A stretch of DNA of 64,000 nt from the NCBI GenBank assembly GCA_021432635.1, contig MU270139.1:1-64000 (forward strand), given 5' to 3'. Positions 9,351 through 20,125 of the stretch are shown here, one piece after another (the first letter of the stretch is position 1; each line of letters begins with the position of its first letter). Position numbers and translations under genes: made by a program. A model generated the notes under the pieces. That model was given only the letters and a program-made list of their open reading frames with translations, searched no databases and had not been told where the DNA came from. Source of the stretch: Thozetella sp. PMI_491 (Eukaryota > Ascomycota > Sordariomycetes > Chaetosphaeriales > Chaetosphaeriaceae).

Positions 9351-11233
9351 ATGATGCTAGGACACTTGCCATTCTGGCCCCTAGCCATTCTCCTGCTGGT
9401 TTTGGCAGGGGCCGGTGGCCTCATCTATGCACGTATCCATCTTAACTGAGCTCTACTGACCTCGCGCCCAGACTAATTTCAATTTCAACAGGTTATCACA
9501 GTCGTTGTCTACCGCCTTTGGTTCCACCCCCTTGCCAAGTTCCCTGGTCCATTTTTGGCGAAGGTGACGAATGTCTATGCAGGAATACACGCATGGCGCG
9601 GTGATATTCATATTGACATGGGGAAGTGCCATGAGAAATATGGTATGTTGCTATGCTGATACCGCAAGCATTCGGCTCGCCTAATCTAGTTATTGCTAGG
9701 GCTATACGTCCGTTATGCCCCAAATCGTCTCCTCGTCAACACTAGCAGCGGCCTCAAGCGTGAGTGGAGGTACACGGAGCAATGCGTGGATTTAATATTG
9801 ACTTTAAGCAGAAATATACAGCCATAGCGCCCCAGTGCAAAAGTCTATGTCGTATCAAGCTTTGGCTCATCGAGCTCCTAATGTTCTGACCGCCATTGAC
9901 AAGAAAATACATAGCCGGCGTCGCAGAATCTTGGCTCAGGGCGTCTCAGATGCCTCCCTGCGTCGCTATGAACCGACCATTGTCGCCCACGTAAGACGGT
10001 TATGTGAGCAGATAAAGCCTCCTGGGAGCTCTGAGTGGTCCGAGGACAGAAATCTCGGAGTTTTGTGTAAGTTACTCTTAAAGCAAGGGCACTAGGGCTG
10101 AAAGGCTGACTTGTGGGAGCGGGCTGCTTTACATTCGATGTCATGACCGATGTGGTCTTTGGTGAGCAGTACGGGCTACTGGAACAGCATGAAACTCGAT
10201 ATGTCATCTCGGCAATCGAAAGGTCTAATGTCCGAACCGGCACTCTCATGCAGGCTGCCGAATTTGGATTCCGAAGGTGGGACCGCCAGATATTCCGGGA
10301 TGCCATCCTAGCCCGGAACTCCTTCATTGAGTTTGTCACCAAACTGCTTCAGCGGCGCATGCAAGCTGCCCCTCTCAAGCGAACCGATATTTTCACTCAT
10401 CTGCTTGATACCAAAGACCTGGAAACCGGCGACAGGCTCAGCCCGGACGAAATTGGGGCCGAGAGCACCACCTTGATCGTTGCCGGTGGGGAATCCTCTC
10501 CTAGGAAACTGCTGCTTCGCCGTGTTGACAGGTTACAGGCTCCGAAACATCATCTACAGCCCTCGCCGCCGCACTCTTCTATCTAAGTCGCTACCCCGAC
10601 ACACTTGCCAGGGCCACTGCCGAAGTTCGATCGGCGTTCGCCACATCCGAAGGTATCAAAATGGGGCCAGAGCTGAACGCATGCATTTATTTATGCGCAT
10701 GCCTAGACGAGGCTCTCCGCATGTCTCCTCCGGTCGGCAGTGCTCCGTGGCGCGAAATCAAGGCCGACGGCTTCACAGTCGACGGCCACTACATTCCTCC
10801 GGGTCTCGATGTCGGCGTTGGAATCTACGCCATCCACCACAACCCCGACTACTTCCCCGAGCCCTATACGTTCAAACCCGAGCGCTGGCTGGTCGACGAG
10901 ACGGGAAGGCACGTCGAGAGGAGAAAATCCGAGATTGACGTGGCTCGCGCGGCGTTCAACCCTTTCTCGCTCGGTCCCAGGAGCTGCATTGGCAAGGGTC
11001 TTGCCCTTGCGGAATTGATGCTCGCGCTCGCCATTATTCTTCATGCCTACGACATTCGCGTTGCCGCAGGCGAGAGTGGGAAGCTGGGAGCGGGCTGCCC
11101 GGGACATGTCGAGCCTATGAGACGCCGGGAGAAAGAGTTCCAACTCTGGGACCACGTAACTGGACGTAAAGTCGGACCTGTCCTACAATTTCGACCGGCT
11201 GAAGTACCTGGCATTCGGTCGTCCGAAATCTAG
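9351..11233 (+). CDS. Cytochrome P450 monooxygenase
   Basis: Six exons: 9351-9432, 9502-9642, 9700-9759, 9812-10066, 10120-10485 and 10539-11233, giving 532 aa in frame. The N-terminus is a membrane anchor ([20 protein letters not shown]) followed by the hinge [14 protein letters not shown]. Downstream are the I-helix oxygen-binding region ([10 protein letters not shown]), the K-helix ExxR (EALR), the PERW motif and the haem-binding loop [10 protein letters not shown] with the axial Cys at about residue 451. All catalytic elements are intact, so an ER-bound, heme-thiolate oxidase is expected. The layout resembles fungal P450s of secondary metabolism or xenobiotic oxidation (CYP52/CYP65-like spacing); substrate unknown. 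The acceptor of intron 1 has an alternative 10 nt upstream, but only the one used keeps the frame. Confidence 0.93.
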
Positions 11234-11661
11234 CTGCCTGTTTGTAGGTGGCATCGTGGCGCCACCTCAAACATGATGGCACCACGGTTCACTGTGGTAC
11301 AGCCCAAGCTAGTCAGTGCAAGCAAAGTGAGACCACGAATTGAACCACGTACCGTCCTCTCAGCCGTGAGGCATTTGTCAAAAACACTTGCGGATCAGCA
11401 TCATAGTAGCCCGGCCTACTACTCAGGGCCTAGCTTATCCCCGACTGCTCCAATTTATGCCCGAGCGCGGCGTGAGTCAGCTAAAGTCTTAACCGTCTGA
11501 ACTAGGCAGGTGAGCTACGACTTGATAAGGCGGTTCCAAGCCGCACAATTCAACTCCTCAATACTGGCGATCTGTCGCTGCATCCGCAAAGTATCGGTAT
11601 TGCTCGCCCGCCAGCCCCTTAGATTCTAACAACTCCAACCTAAGATTGTCGTAAATGAAAT
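11234..11661. other. Intergenic, short inverted repeats only
   Basis: No gene seen. Contains GGTGGC/GCCACC-type short inverted repeats near 11250-11300. A tRNA-like A box and B box on the minus strand (about 11490 and 11340) are too far apart and their stems do not pair. Confidence 0.5.
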
Positions 11662-12568
11662 ATGGAGGCTGCAGCTGGTCCAAGACCTGCGGATGCTGCC
11701 GATCAAAGCGTCGTCGAGACAACGTACCACTCTACAATACTCTCGTCCCAATGGAAGGGCACCAGCGTCATTGTCAAGAAGTGCCGGCATTTAGAGGACC
11801 TTCGAACACCAAAGCGATGGCGCAGTGAAGTGGATGCCCTGAAGTTTGTGGGCGAACATGTAAGAAAACTAGAGATGTCTTCCTCAATCTCGTTGGTGAC
11901 GACAGAAATGCGATTAGGAGCCTACCAGATGCTGTAGCTGAACACACCCATAGGAAAATATCACCACACTGCTTGATTCGGACCCAAGCGAACTCACTAT
12001 TACTTTGCGACTTGAGCCTGGCAAGAGCCTTGACAGACACGTTGACTCGGAGATGAAGGCGACGCTATCGCCCGCAGACTCAGACATACTATGGAAGCAA
12101 ATGGCGGGCGCGTTGTCGCATATACACGCACGCTCCATTATTCACGACGATGTGAAGCCGGAGAACATTGTCTGGTCGCCTGAGCAGAAACACGCAGTCC
12201 TCATCGACTTTGGGGCCGCCCTGGACTTCAATGTGCTACCCACGGACTTTTTCAACCCATCCGGCACACCGAATTACGCAGGCCCAGACTTTCTAAGCAA
12301 GAAGAAGGGACCGAAGGGAGACATATGGGCGTTGGGTGTTACAATTCTCTTCGCCTACCGCTACATCAAACTTCCCGACGGAGAATGGCTTCTGCCTGCT
12401 GTATGGGACGAGGGCAAGCCTAGGGAAGAGATGCTAGAATGGCTGGAACAGATTGAGACACTGCGGAAGGAGACCGAGAGTGTGATGCCTCTGATATCTG
12501 ACATGCTGAATCCAGACCAAGATGCTCGAATCGGCAGCGCAGAGCTTGTAAAGCGGCTAGAGCTTTGA
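11662..12568 (+). CDS. Small protein kinase-like protein
   Basis: Two exons, 11662-11859 and 11954-12568 (270 aa). Kinase hallmarks: the beta3 lysine in VIVKK (Lys39), catalytic loop HDDVKPEN (residues 130-137, Asp132 as base, in an HDD rather than HRD form), DFG at 151-153, an APE-region equivalent GTPNYAGPDF, and a GDIWALGVTILFAY helix. The glycine-rich loop is not clear and the protein is short, so the N-lobe may be reduced or the start may lie upstream. The lysine, catalytic Asp and DFG are all present, so activity is possible. It runs convergently with the subtilisin gene and ends 71 bp from that gene's stop, next to a PTP fusion. This suggests a local signalling set (inference). Confidence 0.8.
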
Positions 12569-12639
12569 GCGACGAGTCTAGGGTATCAATGGATATTGGC
12601 AGCGCGATGTATTTACAAGGCTTGTAGACGTGTAGCAGA

Positions 12640-15600
12640 CTACCCTCTGATGAGACGCATGATTTCCCTAGAAGCGTCATCCCAATTGCCGGAAAACAGC
12701 GGTAGAGGAAACAAAAAGTCATAGCCGTCCTTCGACTGGGAAAGGAGACGGATGATACCCTGGATGGTGTCGTAGTCAAAAAGTAGCTCATACTCTTCTT
12801 CCTCGAGCGGACAGGCCGTCTTTGCGAACTCCAAGACATTGGCAATCAATCCGGCCGCAATTGGTGTGGCAAATGATGTGCCCGACTTGCGCACTTCCTT
12901 GCCCTGCCACTTGTCCTTGACCGACATCCCTAGGGTGCTGATATTGAGGCCGGCAATTGGCGCGGGGCTGATCCCTCCGTCGTTCCCGTTGCCGTCGCTA
13001 GCATGAATGCAGAAGACTTGGGAGCGACTCGCCGGGTGAGCCCTCGGCCGTCTTGCGCCACTGTTGGCGGCAGCTGCGAAGATGATGATGTCGGACTTGT
13101 ACGCGTCGGATATCGCCTTGTCGATTTGCGGGTCGCGCTTGTCGAGCCCAAACGAGAGGGAGAGAATATGTACCTTTTGCTCCTGGCACCATTTAATGGC
13201 CTGCAGCCTTGCTTAGCACAGTTTAACAGATCCCTGAGACGAGGCACATGACGACCTACCTTAACTATTCGATGGAATTCAGAGGGTGGCGTCTTTTTGG
13301 AGCCCGAGATCTTGGCAACGTAGAGTTGAGCAGTCGGTGCTACCTTCAATAGGAGACGTGCGACATGAGTACCGTGTCCATGCTGGTCTTGGCAGTCCTT
13401 CTCCGGATCAACCAGGTCTAATGTCTCTGCAATTCTACCCGTTTTCAGGGCGCTTGAGATCATTCGATCGTTGCGATCTATCCCGGAATCTATGACGCCG
13501 ATTCGGATTTTTTCTTTTCTCCATTCGGGTAGATCCCGAGCTGTCGCCGATAGAGCTGCAATCTTTCGTAGGAAAGGGGAGATGTCGGTAAAGAAACTGT
13601 CCGCACGCTTTTCTAATCTAGACAGCCGACGCATTAGTCCACAAGCAAGAGGGCAATATCCATCGTTTATAGGGTGAAAGCTCACTCAGGATCATCTTTG
13701 GCGGGCTCGTCGTCGAAAAGGTTCACCGGTTCTTGCTCCGACACAGAAGCCTTGGAGCCGCTGTCCTTTTTCTGTTTTCTAGTAGCGGCGGCAGTGAAAA
13801 GTCTGAAAGCTCGCGAGAACCTCTCCTTCAGAATATCTAGAAGGGGTGAAAGGATATACTTGTGTATAGCTGCTGTCTTCCTCATATCCCTTCGTCCCAA
13901 CCCGCGTTAGCAAACGACACGGTAGCTGGATTCGTATGTCGCAAGGAAGAAACTAACTCGCTCAAGTCCGGATGGTAGAGTCCCTCGGCTAGATCCTGCA
14001 AGTGAAGACACGCCCGGGCGACCGACCGATATCCATCGTCCACTGTTCGCCCCCACTCGGCCAGAATTCTGTCCAGAATGAGGTCTTGAGATGGGTAATC
14101 TGCGCCCCAGGCAAAGTCCGCTTCAGATGGTACTGCTCTCTGCCTAGCCTCCATTTCTAGAAGTAATATCCCAAATGAAATTATGGTATCCTGGTCATCT
14201 TTCTCCAGTTCTGTGTCTTCATCGTCGATCTGGAGGGTGCAAGAGACATAGGGCTCCCACCGGCTAGGCATTCCCAGAGCGTGTTTCGCGCCAGCAAGAT
14301 TTATTCGCTCACGAGCGAGAGCTTGACGAAGCCACCGGCTCTTGTACAGATGGAGCAGGGAATACGCCAACGCAACTTGGAGGACCTTCTCGTCTTGGTT
14401 GTCGAAGAGCATCTTGCCATCTGCGGCCGTAGATGACAACAAGGCATCCAGGGTCGGCGTGTCATCCAGCGATAGCGCTCGGTCAAGAGAGGTGACGGTC
14501 GACTTGTCTTGCCACAGTTTTCCTTCATTGAAGGCAATCTTGACTTCTTGTGCCTTTTCTAGATAATCGCAGATGCCGCTGATGCGATTCGCGAGGATTG
14601 ACTGGAGTGGGAACGATGTTGAGCTAGGTATATTAGTACACAGCATTCGTGAGACGAGGCGACCTTGACTCATACCGACGCGCGTTTGCGTGATGCCACT
14701 CAGCATGCTCACAGTCTGCTATGAGTAGATGAAGCTGTTGGTCCAGGAAACCAGACAGGTGGATTTTAGCATCATGGGGATTCGGACAAGTCGTGCTTTT
14801 AGCCAGAAGGGTGAACAGCTCTTCGGATGACGATCCGAACGCGTCTGCGCTTTTTATCATTGCGACATCATCGTCGGTGAAGGAATACTCGCTAGCGAAC
14901 CTTCCGTCGAAAAGGTCCCAAGATTCGTGGAATACTTCGCGGATAATAGCGTCGAACTCACTCATGCTGTTCATCAGCGGTACCCAGTCGCTTTGCGTCC
15001 AGCTCCACAAGATACGCTTTCTCAGGCGTTCGATAATAATATCCGATGCCGACTGTTCCAACATAACAAGATCCCAAGAGCTTGCGTTTGACCTGGCGTC
15101 ATCGGTATCCCGGCCAATGCCAGGTGTTTTGAGAACTTCCTTCAAAATAGCTAGTTTGGGAAAGTCCTTCGCCTCGGACCAGATATTATTAACTATGACT
15201 TTAGGGCTTCTTAGCATGGAGGGCATGGTTGAAACTAACTTTGGGCGTCACCTCTTCCTCCTTCACGAGGTCAATCCAGCTTTGTTCGAACATGGATTCG
15301 TGGTCCACCAGGGTCTCAAAGCTTCTCAATAGACCGTGTAAAGCGGAAAGGACAGCCTCAAAGTCGAAATCCGTAAGAAACTGGCTTGTCTGTATTTCAT
15401 GCATCTTCAGCGGAATGGTGCCGACGCTTATGCGCATCATCGAGAGTGCATCTGCAGGTGCGCCGTTGATTAACTTTGCGTCAAAGTTGGCATTTTGTAC
15501 CAAGACGGAGAGGTAGTGGCCCCGCCCTTCACGGGCTTGGGCATGGCCTCTGCGAAGAAGAAGCCTATAAAAGACAAGGAGCCCCCGGGGGTAAACTGTC

Positions 15601-15728
15601 TACTTACTTCGAGCGACCGAGGACATGGAATAATCGTCCCCTTCCTTAAGGGACAGGCTCTTGTGGAAGACAGGATACACCGTCGTGAGCAGACTCCATT
15701 CTGCCTCGGCATCTGTGGCAATCCGCAT
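12640..15728 (-). CDS. Subtilisin-like serine protease (S8) with N-terminal DUF7580-like region
   Basis: Seven exons on the minus strand (15728-15608, 15547-15240, 15172-14676, 14623-13902, 13836-13686, 13617-13260, 13200-12640) give 905 aa in frame. Residues 1 to about 590 are helical, with no signal peptide. The part around LLFDNQDEKVL...LHLYKSRWL and FGILLLEME resembles the DUF7580 C-terminal half common in fungal STAND/NLR-like and S8 proteins. The protease domain has an intact triad: Asp643 (GVIDSGID), His681 (HGHGTH) and Ser828 (GTSFATP), with oxyanion Asn765 (AAANSG). Intracellular location is inferred from the lack of a leader. In this family the protease acts as an effector domain. 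The exon 1/2 and 2/3 acceptors have alternatives. Divergent from the PTP fusion; convergent with the kinase. Confidence 0.85.
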
Positions 15729-16229
15729 CGTTCATGACTCGTCGCATCGGCTTGCGGGTGCCTCGTTAAAGTTCCTTGGGGTTGGGGCTTGGGCTAAGAT
15801 GGGAGATGGCTGCGAGGTCAAGAGGTTGTTAAAACGTCTAGCCGCCGGGACGGACCGAGACGACAGGTAGGGCATTCGGATGGCGTCTGCGGGGCCGACT
15901 TTGCTTTGCCTGTGCTGTAAAAATGAGGTGGGGGAGAGGAAGCGTCCGCTGTGGCTGTGGGGCAGGCGCCAGGGCAGATATGTTAAAGTGGGGCCTGACG
16001 CACGAGGGCACCCGCTGTTGCCGCTCAATGCCCACAGCTTTGATGTCATAGGCCCATTATTACTTCTCCTGCCTGCAGCATTGTGCCGCAGGTCGGCCGA
16101 TCCTTTCATCATGGGACAAGCCTGACCTGGAGCGACCTGGCGGCTCTGAAGCCAACCGGACAGGACTTTGGACGTCGTCAGCAGCCTCAAACGCTGCGAG
16201 ACGCCGTGCAACCCTTTCGAGGACGCACG
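15729..16229. promoter_or_regulatory. Shared divergent promoter, subtilisin / PTP fusion
   Basis: 501 bp separate the start codons of the S8 gene (minus) and the zinc-finger/PTP gene (plus). No other gene fits here, so both promoters must lie in this stretch, a layout that favours co-expression. No specific motif is assigned. Confidence 0.55.
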
Positions 16230-19200
16230 ATGGCCGATGACAGCAACTCTGCCGTCATTTACGACCTGGTCATCGAGAGCTCCGTCCTTCTCGAGAGTAT
16301 TGTCCGGCTAGAAGCCCGATGGCACGATGCAAACCCGTCCTTGGCCCGTCGAGACGATGCTCCGAGCCTCGTTGACGCTTCGGTCGCCGGCCTCGCACCC
16401 TCGCCTCAGACGGGCTCAAAGGTCCAACAGGCGGATGACGATGGTGAAGGCCAGCTACCGCGTGTCATGAAAGCTTTAGGCCAGAGCTTTGAAATATGGA
16501 CCAAGTACACGGGAGCTTTGGCCGATGTCGGTTTATCCCTCGACGACCGGCTGAGGGATCATCCCGACATTCATAGCATGGTCGTTGATATGCTGAAGCT
16601 CATGAAGACGAACCTTGGCCGCCGTAAGTAAAGGACCGCTTTCAAAGATAGATCCATGGCCGTCGCTAACCTGCCCACCAGTCGAAGGACAGCTGGCCGG
16701 GCGGGGGAAGCTCCAGCACACACCCAAGAGTTTCGAAACAAGGAGAAGGTGGATCGACGTCGTTCGGGATGGTGACAAAATGGACCCCGCAGCCGAGTCC
16801 CAGGCGGCTGTTGCGGAAGCCATGGACTCACTGCATTTCATCGCCAGCGCCATCCGACGCTCGTCTGCTCAGCCACTCAAGTATGCTCTGTCAACCAAAT
16901 TTGCCCGCAAAGATGAATCGTACTGGGAGCAGTATGCCATCCTATACGTGCGGCGCTTTTTCCCTGATGCTCGACCTGGACTTGTCCGGCAGCTCGGCGC
17001 GGCCATTGCGGTTCGAAGGAAGAGACTGTTTGGGCGGAAACGGCATGACGAGAAGCTGGCGTCAAAACGCGACACGAAAGCAAGAAATACTTCCTCTATC
17101 AAGGCTAAAAAACCTTCGCCTTCCGTCGAAAACGACAAGGACGGCAAAGATGGGCTAGCAGTGCCTGCTCCGGCCGGCCCAGGTTTGCCCCGTACTTTCC
17201 AGCCAAGCACTGTGTTTAGCGAGTTGGACGAAGAGAAGGCGTACGAGCGCCTTAGGAGCCGCCCCCAACTGACCTACGTCAGCTCCGTAAGATCGGATTC
17301 TAGCACAATGAAGCTGCAGCATCAATACCCACCAGCTCCGGCGTTTAAGGAATCGGATTACCACCAGGCTTGCCCTTACTGCTCAAGAGGCCTTGAGACT
17401 AGCAAGCTGAAAGTGCCAAAATATTGGGAGTAAGTCAGCCCGCCCATGCACATGCGGGTGGCCTTAGCTGAGTGAACGGATCGCAGAAAACATGTCGACG
17501 AAGATCTTCAGCCATACGTGTGCATATCCGAGTACTGTAGCCAGAGGTTGCAATTCTTTAACAAGAAAGACCAATGGCTCGATCACATGAGAAGCATCCA
17601 TTCCAACGAATGGGTCTCGAAAGTGCACATGCGAACCTGGTACTGCGATGTTGACCACGATCTCGTGCAGTTCAACGACCAAGCAGACTTTGAGGCACAT
17701 CTGAAAGACACTAGTATCCACCCGAGAACGCCAACCGACGCCCAGTTGGCATCCCTGGTTAGGAAGAAGTCCCAGCTGCTGCCACGAGAGGATTTTTCAT
17801 GCCCACTGTGCGAAAATATTCCCAAGAATGTCGAAACGCTCTTGAAAAATAGCCCAGAGACAGCTCGGTATACACTTCACCGCCACATCGCTCTGCACTT
17901 GCGAGACCTTGCGTTCATATCCCTCCCGATGGCGGCCGAAGACCAGCAGGAGGAAGGGGACAAGGAGTCGGTGCTCGACGAACAGTCTTCGCGCCGGCGA
18001 CAAAGGAAAGACGATTCCAGTGTTTCCCTCCCCAGCGGATATAGCGACGTGGAAGATGTCGACCTCAACTTTGAAGAGGCATCGTATTTGAAATCTATGG
18101 CTGACGTCGAATCGGATGTCCCCGCCTCGGAAGTCACGGACTGGTCAAGATTTGCACTTGAGCCACACTTGAACGAACCGAATGATCCCATCATCGCGCA
18201 TTTTGGAAGTCTTCAGCACCAAATATGCTCCTCCAAAAAACGTGAAGACAATCAAGATACGGCAAGAGAGATGCCGGGGTTCCTCAAGCTTACTTCAAAG
18301 GGTATGATCTCAATTCCTAACACTAGCCTCTGGTTCTACGCCGAGCTGACTGTTTGATCGATGCAGACATCGAAACCCAGTGGCGCAACCTGAACATTGC
18401 CCAGGAACAGCGCATACAAGAGGGCGTAAAGAAGAAAGGAAAAGACCCAAAACTGACCCTCGCAGATGAGCGACATCGGAGGAATCTAAATCGGTACAAT
18501 GACATCTTCCCGTGGCAATACAACCGTGTCAAGCTCAAAGTACCCCATGGGCAAGAGGACTACGTGAATGCCTCGCTTATTGATCTTCCCATATATCGAA
18601 ACCTGCCAGACTTCAATGTTGAGAAGATTCCGGACCGTTATATTGCCACGCAAGGACCACTCGACAATACCATCTCTGACCTGTGGCGTATGGTCGTGGA
18701 GCAGACCCAGTCTCCAGCCGTTATTGTTATGCTGACTGAGACCCACGATAATGGAGGCAGCATCGCAAGGTGCGCAGATTATTTCCCGCTGAGCCCTTCC
18801 GAGCCGAAGCGCCAGATTGTCCAGGGTGAGGAATCCGGTGACCCGTTTCGTGCCGAGCTGTTATGTGAAGAGGTCATTAGCGTGCTAGACGAGCTAGTGG
18901 AGATGCGACGGCTAGTCATCAAAGTACTCCGAAGGCCTCAAAGTTGGGATGAGAATGATACTCAACATGCCGATGAGAAAGAAGAGGCGGGAGAAAGGGA
19001 CCTCCCCAATAAGAGCCTGAGATCCCGGGTCATAGGTAGACTGTTTGGGAGATCCGATAAAGCTGCCCCTTCCGCATCGATGGAGAAAATCAAAGACCAT
19101 GACGAAACGGAAGGATCCTCAAGTCCAGCTCAAGTAAAATCTGGCATATCTAGCTTTCTCGATCCCAAGGCCGCACCGGTTACAGTTGGGCCTAGCGTTG

Positions 19201-19829
19201 GTGTGGAGCGTGGTGGCAATTCGAGTGTGTCGCGACAAGCCCCTAACGCAGGCGAGACAAGCGACAAGACTTCAGCAAAAGGCTCGGATCCTTTGACACT
19301 TGACGATATCCCGCGAATCGTGGATGCAGAAAAGGCCACAAGCGATGAATTCGTAGTGTGGCATCTGCTGTACAAAAACGGTGAGGCCTTCGACCAACCT
19401 GAAATGAAAATCTTGGAGGCGATGTACACCCTCATGCGGCTGTCGGAGGAGAAGAACCTGGGCCCGAGTAACCCGCGAATCGTCCACTGCATCGCAGGCA
19501 CAGGGCGAACGGGGACTTATATAGCCCTCGAGCACCTGATCCGCGAGGTTGAGGAGGGGGCTTTCTGGAGGTACGGCAGCGACCCAGACCCGAAAGAAGA
19601 CCTGGTCGCCTGGGTCGTCCAGGCTCTCCGAGAACAACGGCCGAACATGATCCGGAACTTCCAGCAGTATCACTTTCTATATGAGGTGTTGAGGGACTTA
19701 TGGAAGCACAAGTATTCGCAGCAACCAGAACAGGCTCAAGCGGTGCCACGGACGTCACAGCCTCGGGCAAACCCGTTCATCTTCCCGTTTCCGAACGACC
19801 CTAAGTACACTATGGAGGTTCCACAATGA
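16230..19829 (+). CDS. C2H2-like / protein tyrosine phosphatase fusion protein
   Basis: Four exons (16230-16623, 16682-17429, 17487-18301, 18367-19829) give 1139 aa. Residues 1 to about 340 match the helical N-terminus of many fungal C2H2-type proteins, followed by a zinc-finger-like block (CPYC at 362-365, H383, C393, C398, then CPLCENIP). From residue about 653 a classical PTP domain begins: NRYNDIFPW, YVNASLI, YIATQGPLDN, signature loop HCIAGTGRTG with Cys1027 and Arg1033, and the Q-loop region QRPNMIRNFQQY. A low-complexity insert (about 870-965) splits the PTP domain. The WPD general-acid loop is replaced by GEA (about 991-993), so catalysis may be weak or only substrate-trapping. Expected to bind phosphotyrosine proteins in the cell. 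I know no named member with this architecture. Confidence 0.88.
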
Positions 19830-20125
19830 GAGAGTCTCCATAGAAAAATACTCACAAATTGAGGGACATAATGAATCTTGATACACAAGGCACGTATTTA
19901 CTGCATCTTCATGGTTCCACGAAATAAAAAATAAAGGCGGTTGCATATTCTAGTGACATTTCCGTGTGTGTAGCTCGTAGAGGAATCTGCCACGATACAA
20001 TAGAAGCTAGATGCTTGCATGATATGTCGTTTGCCGTGTCATGACTCATAAATTGCATTGTCCCTCCTCTCTAGTCGACGCGCACGCGTCATTAAACAAG
20101 CTACCCGTGCGACACAACGAGATGC

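Noticed and set aside
11330-11510. tRNA-like gene or SINE on the minus strand
   Set aside because: An A-box-like TAGTTCAGACGG and a B-box-like GGTTCAATTC are present but about 140 bp apart, and the T-arm and acceptor stems do not pair.
16083-16229. Upstream ATG as the start of the PTP fusion
   Set aside because: The 49 extra residues are unlike the family; the ATG at 16230 begins the recognisable helical region.
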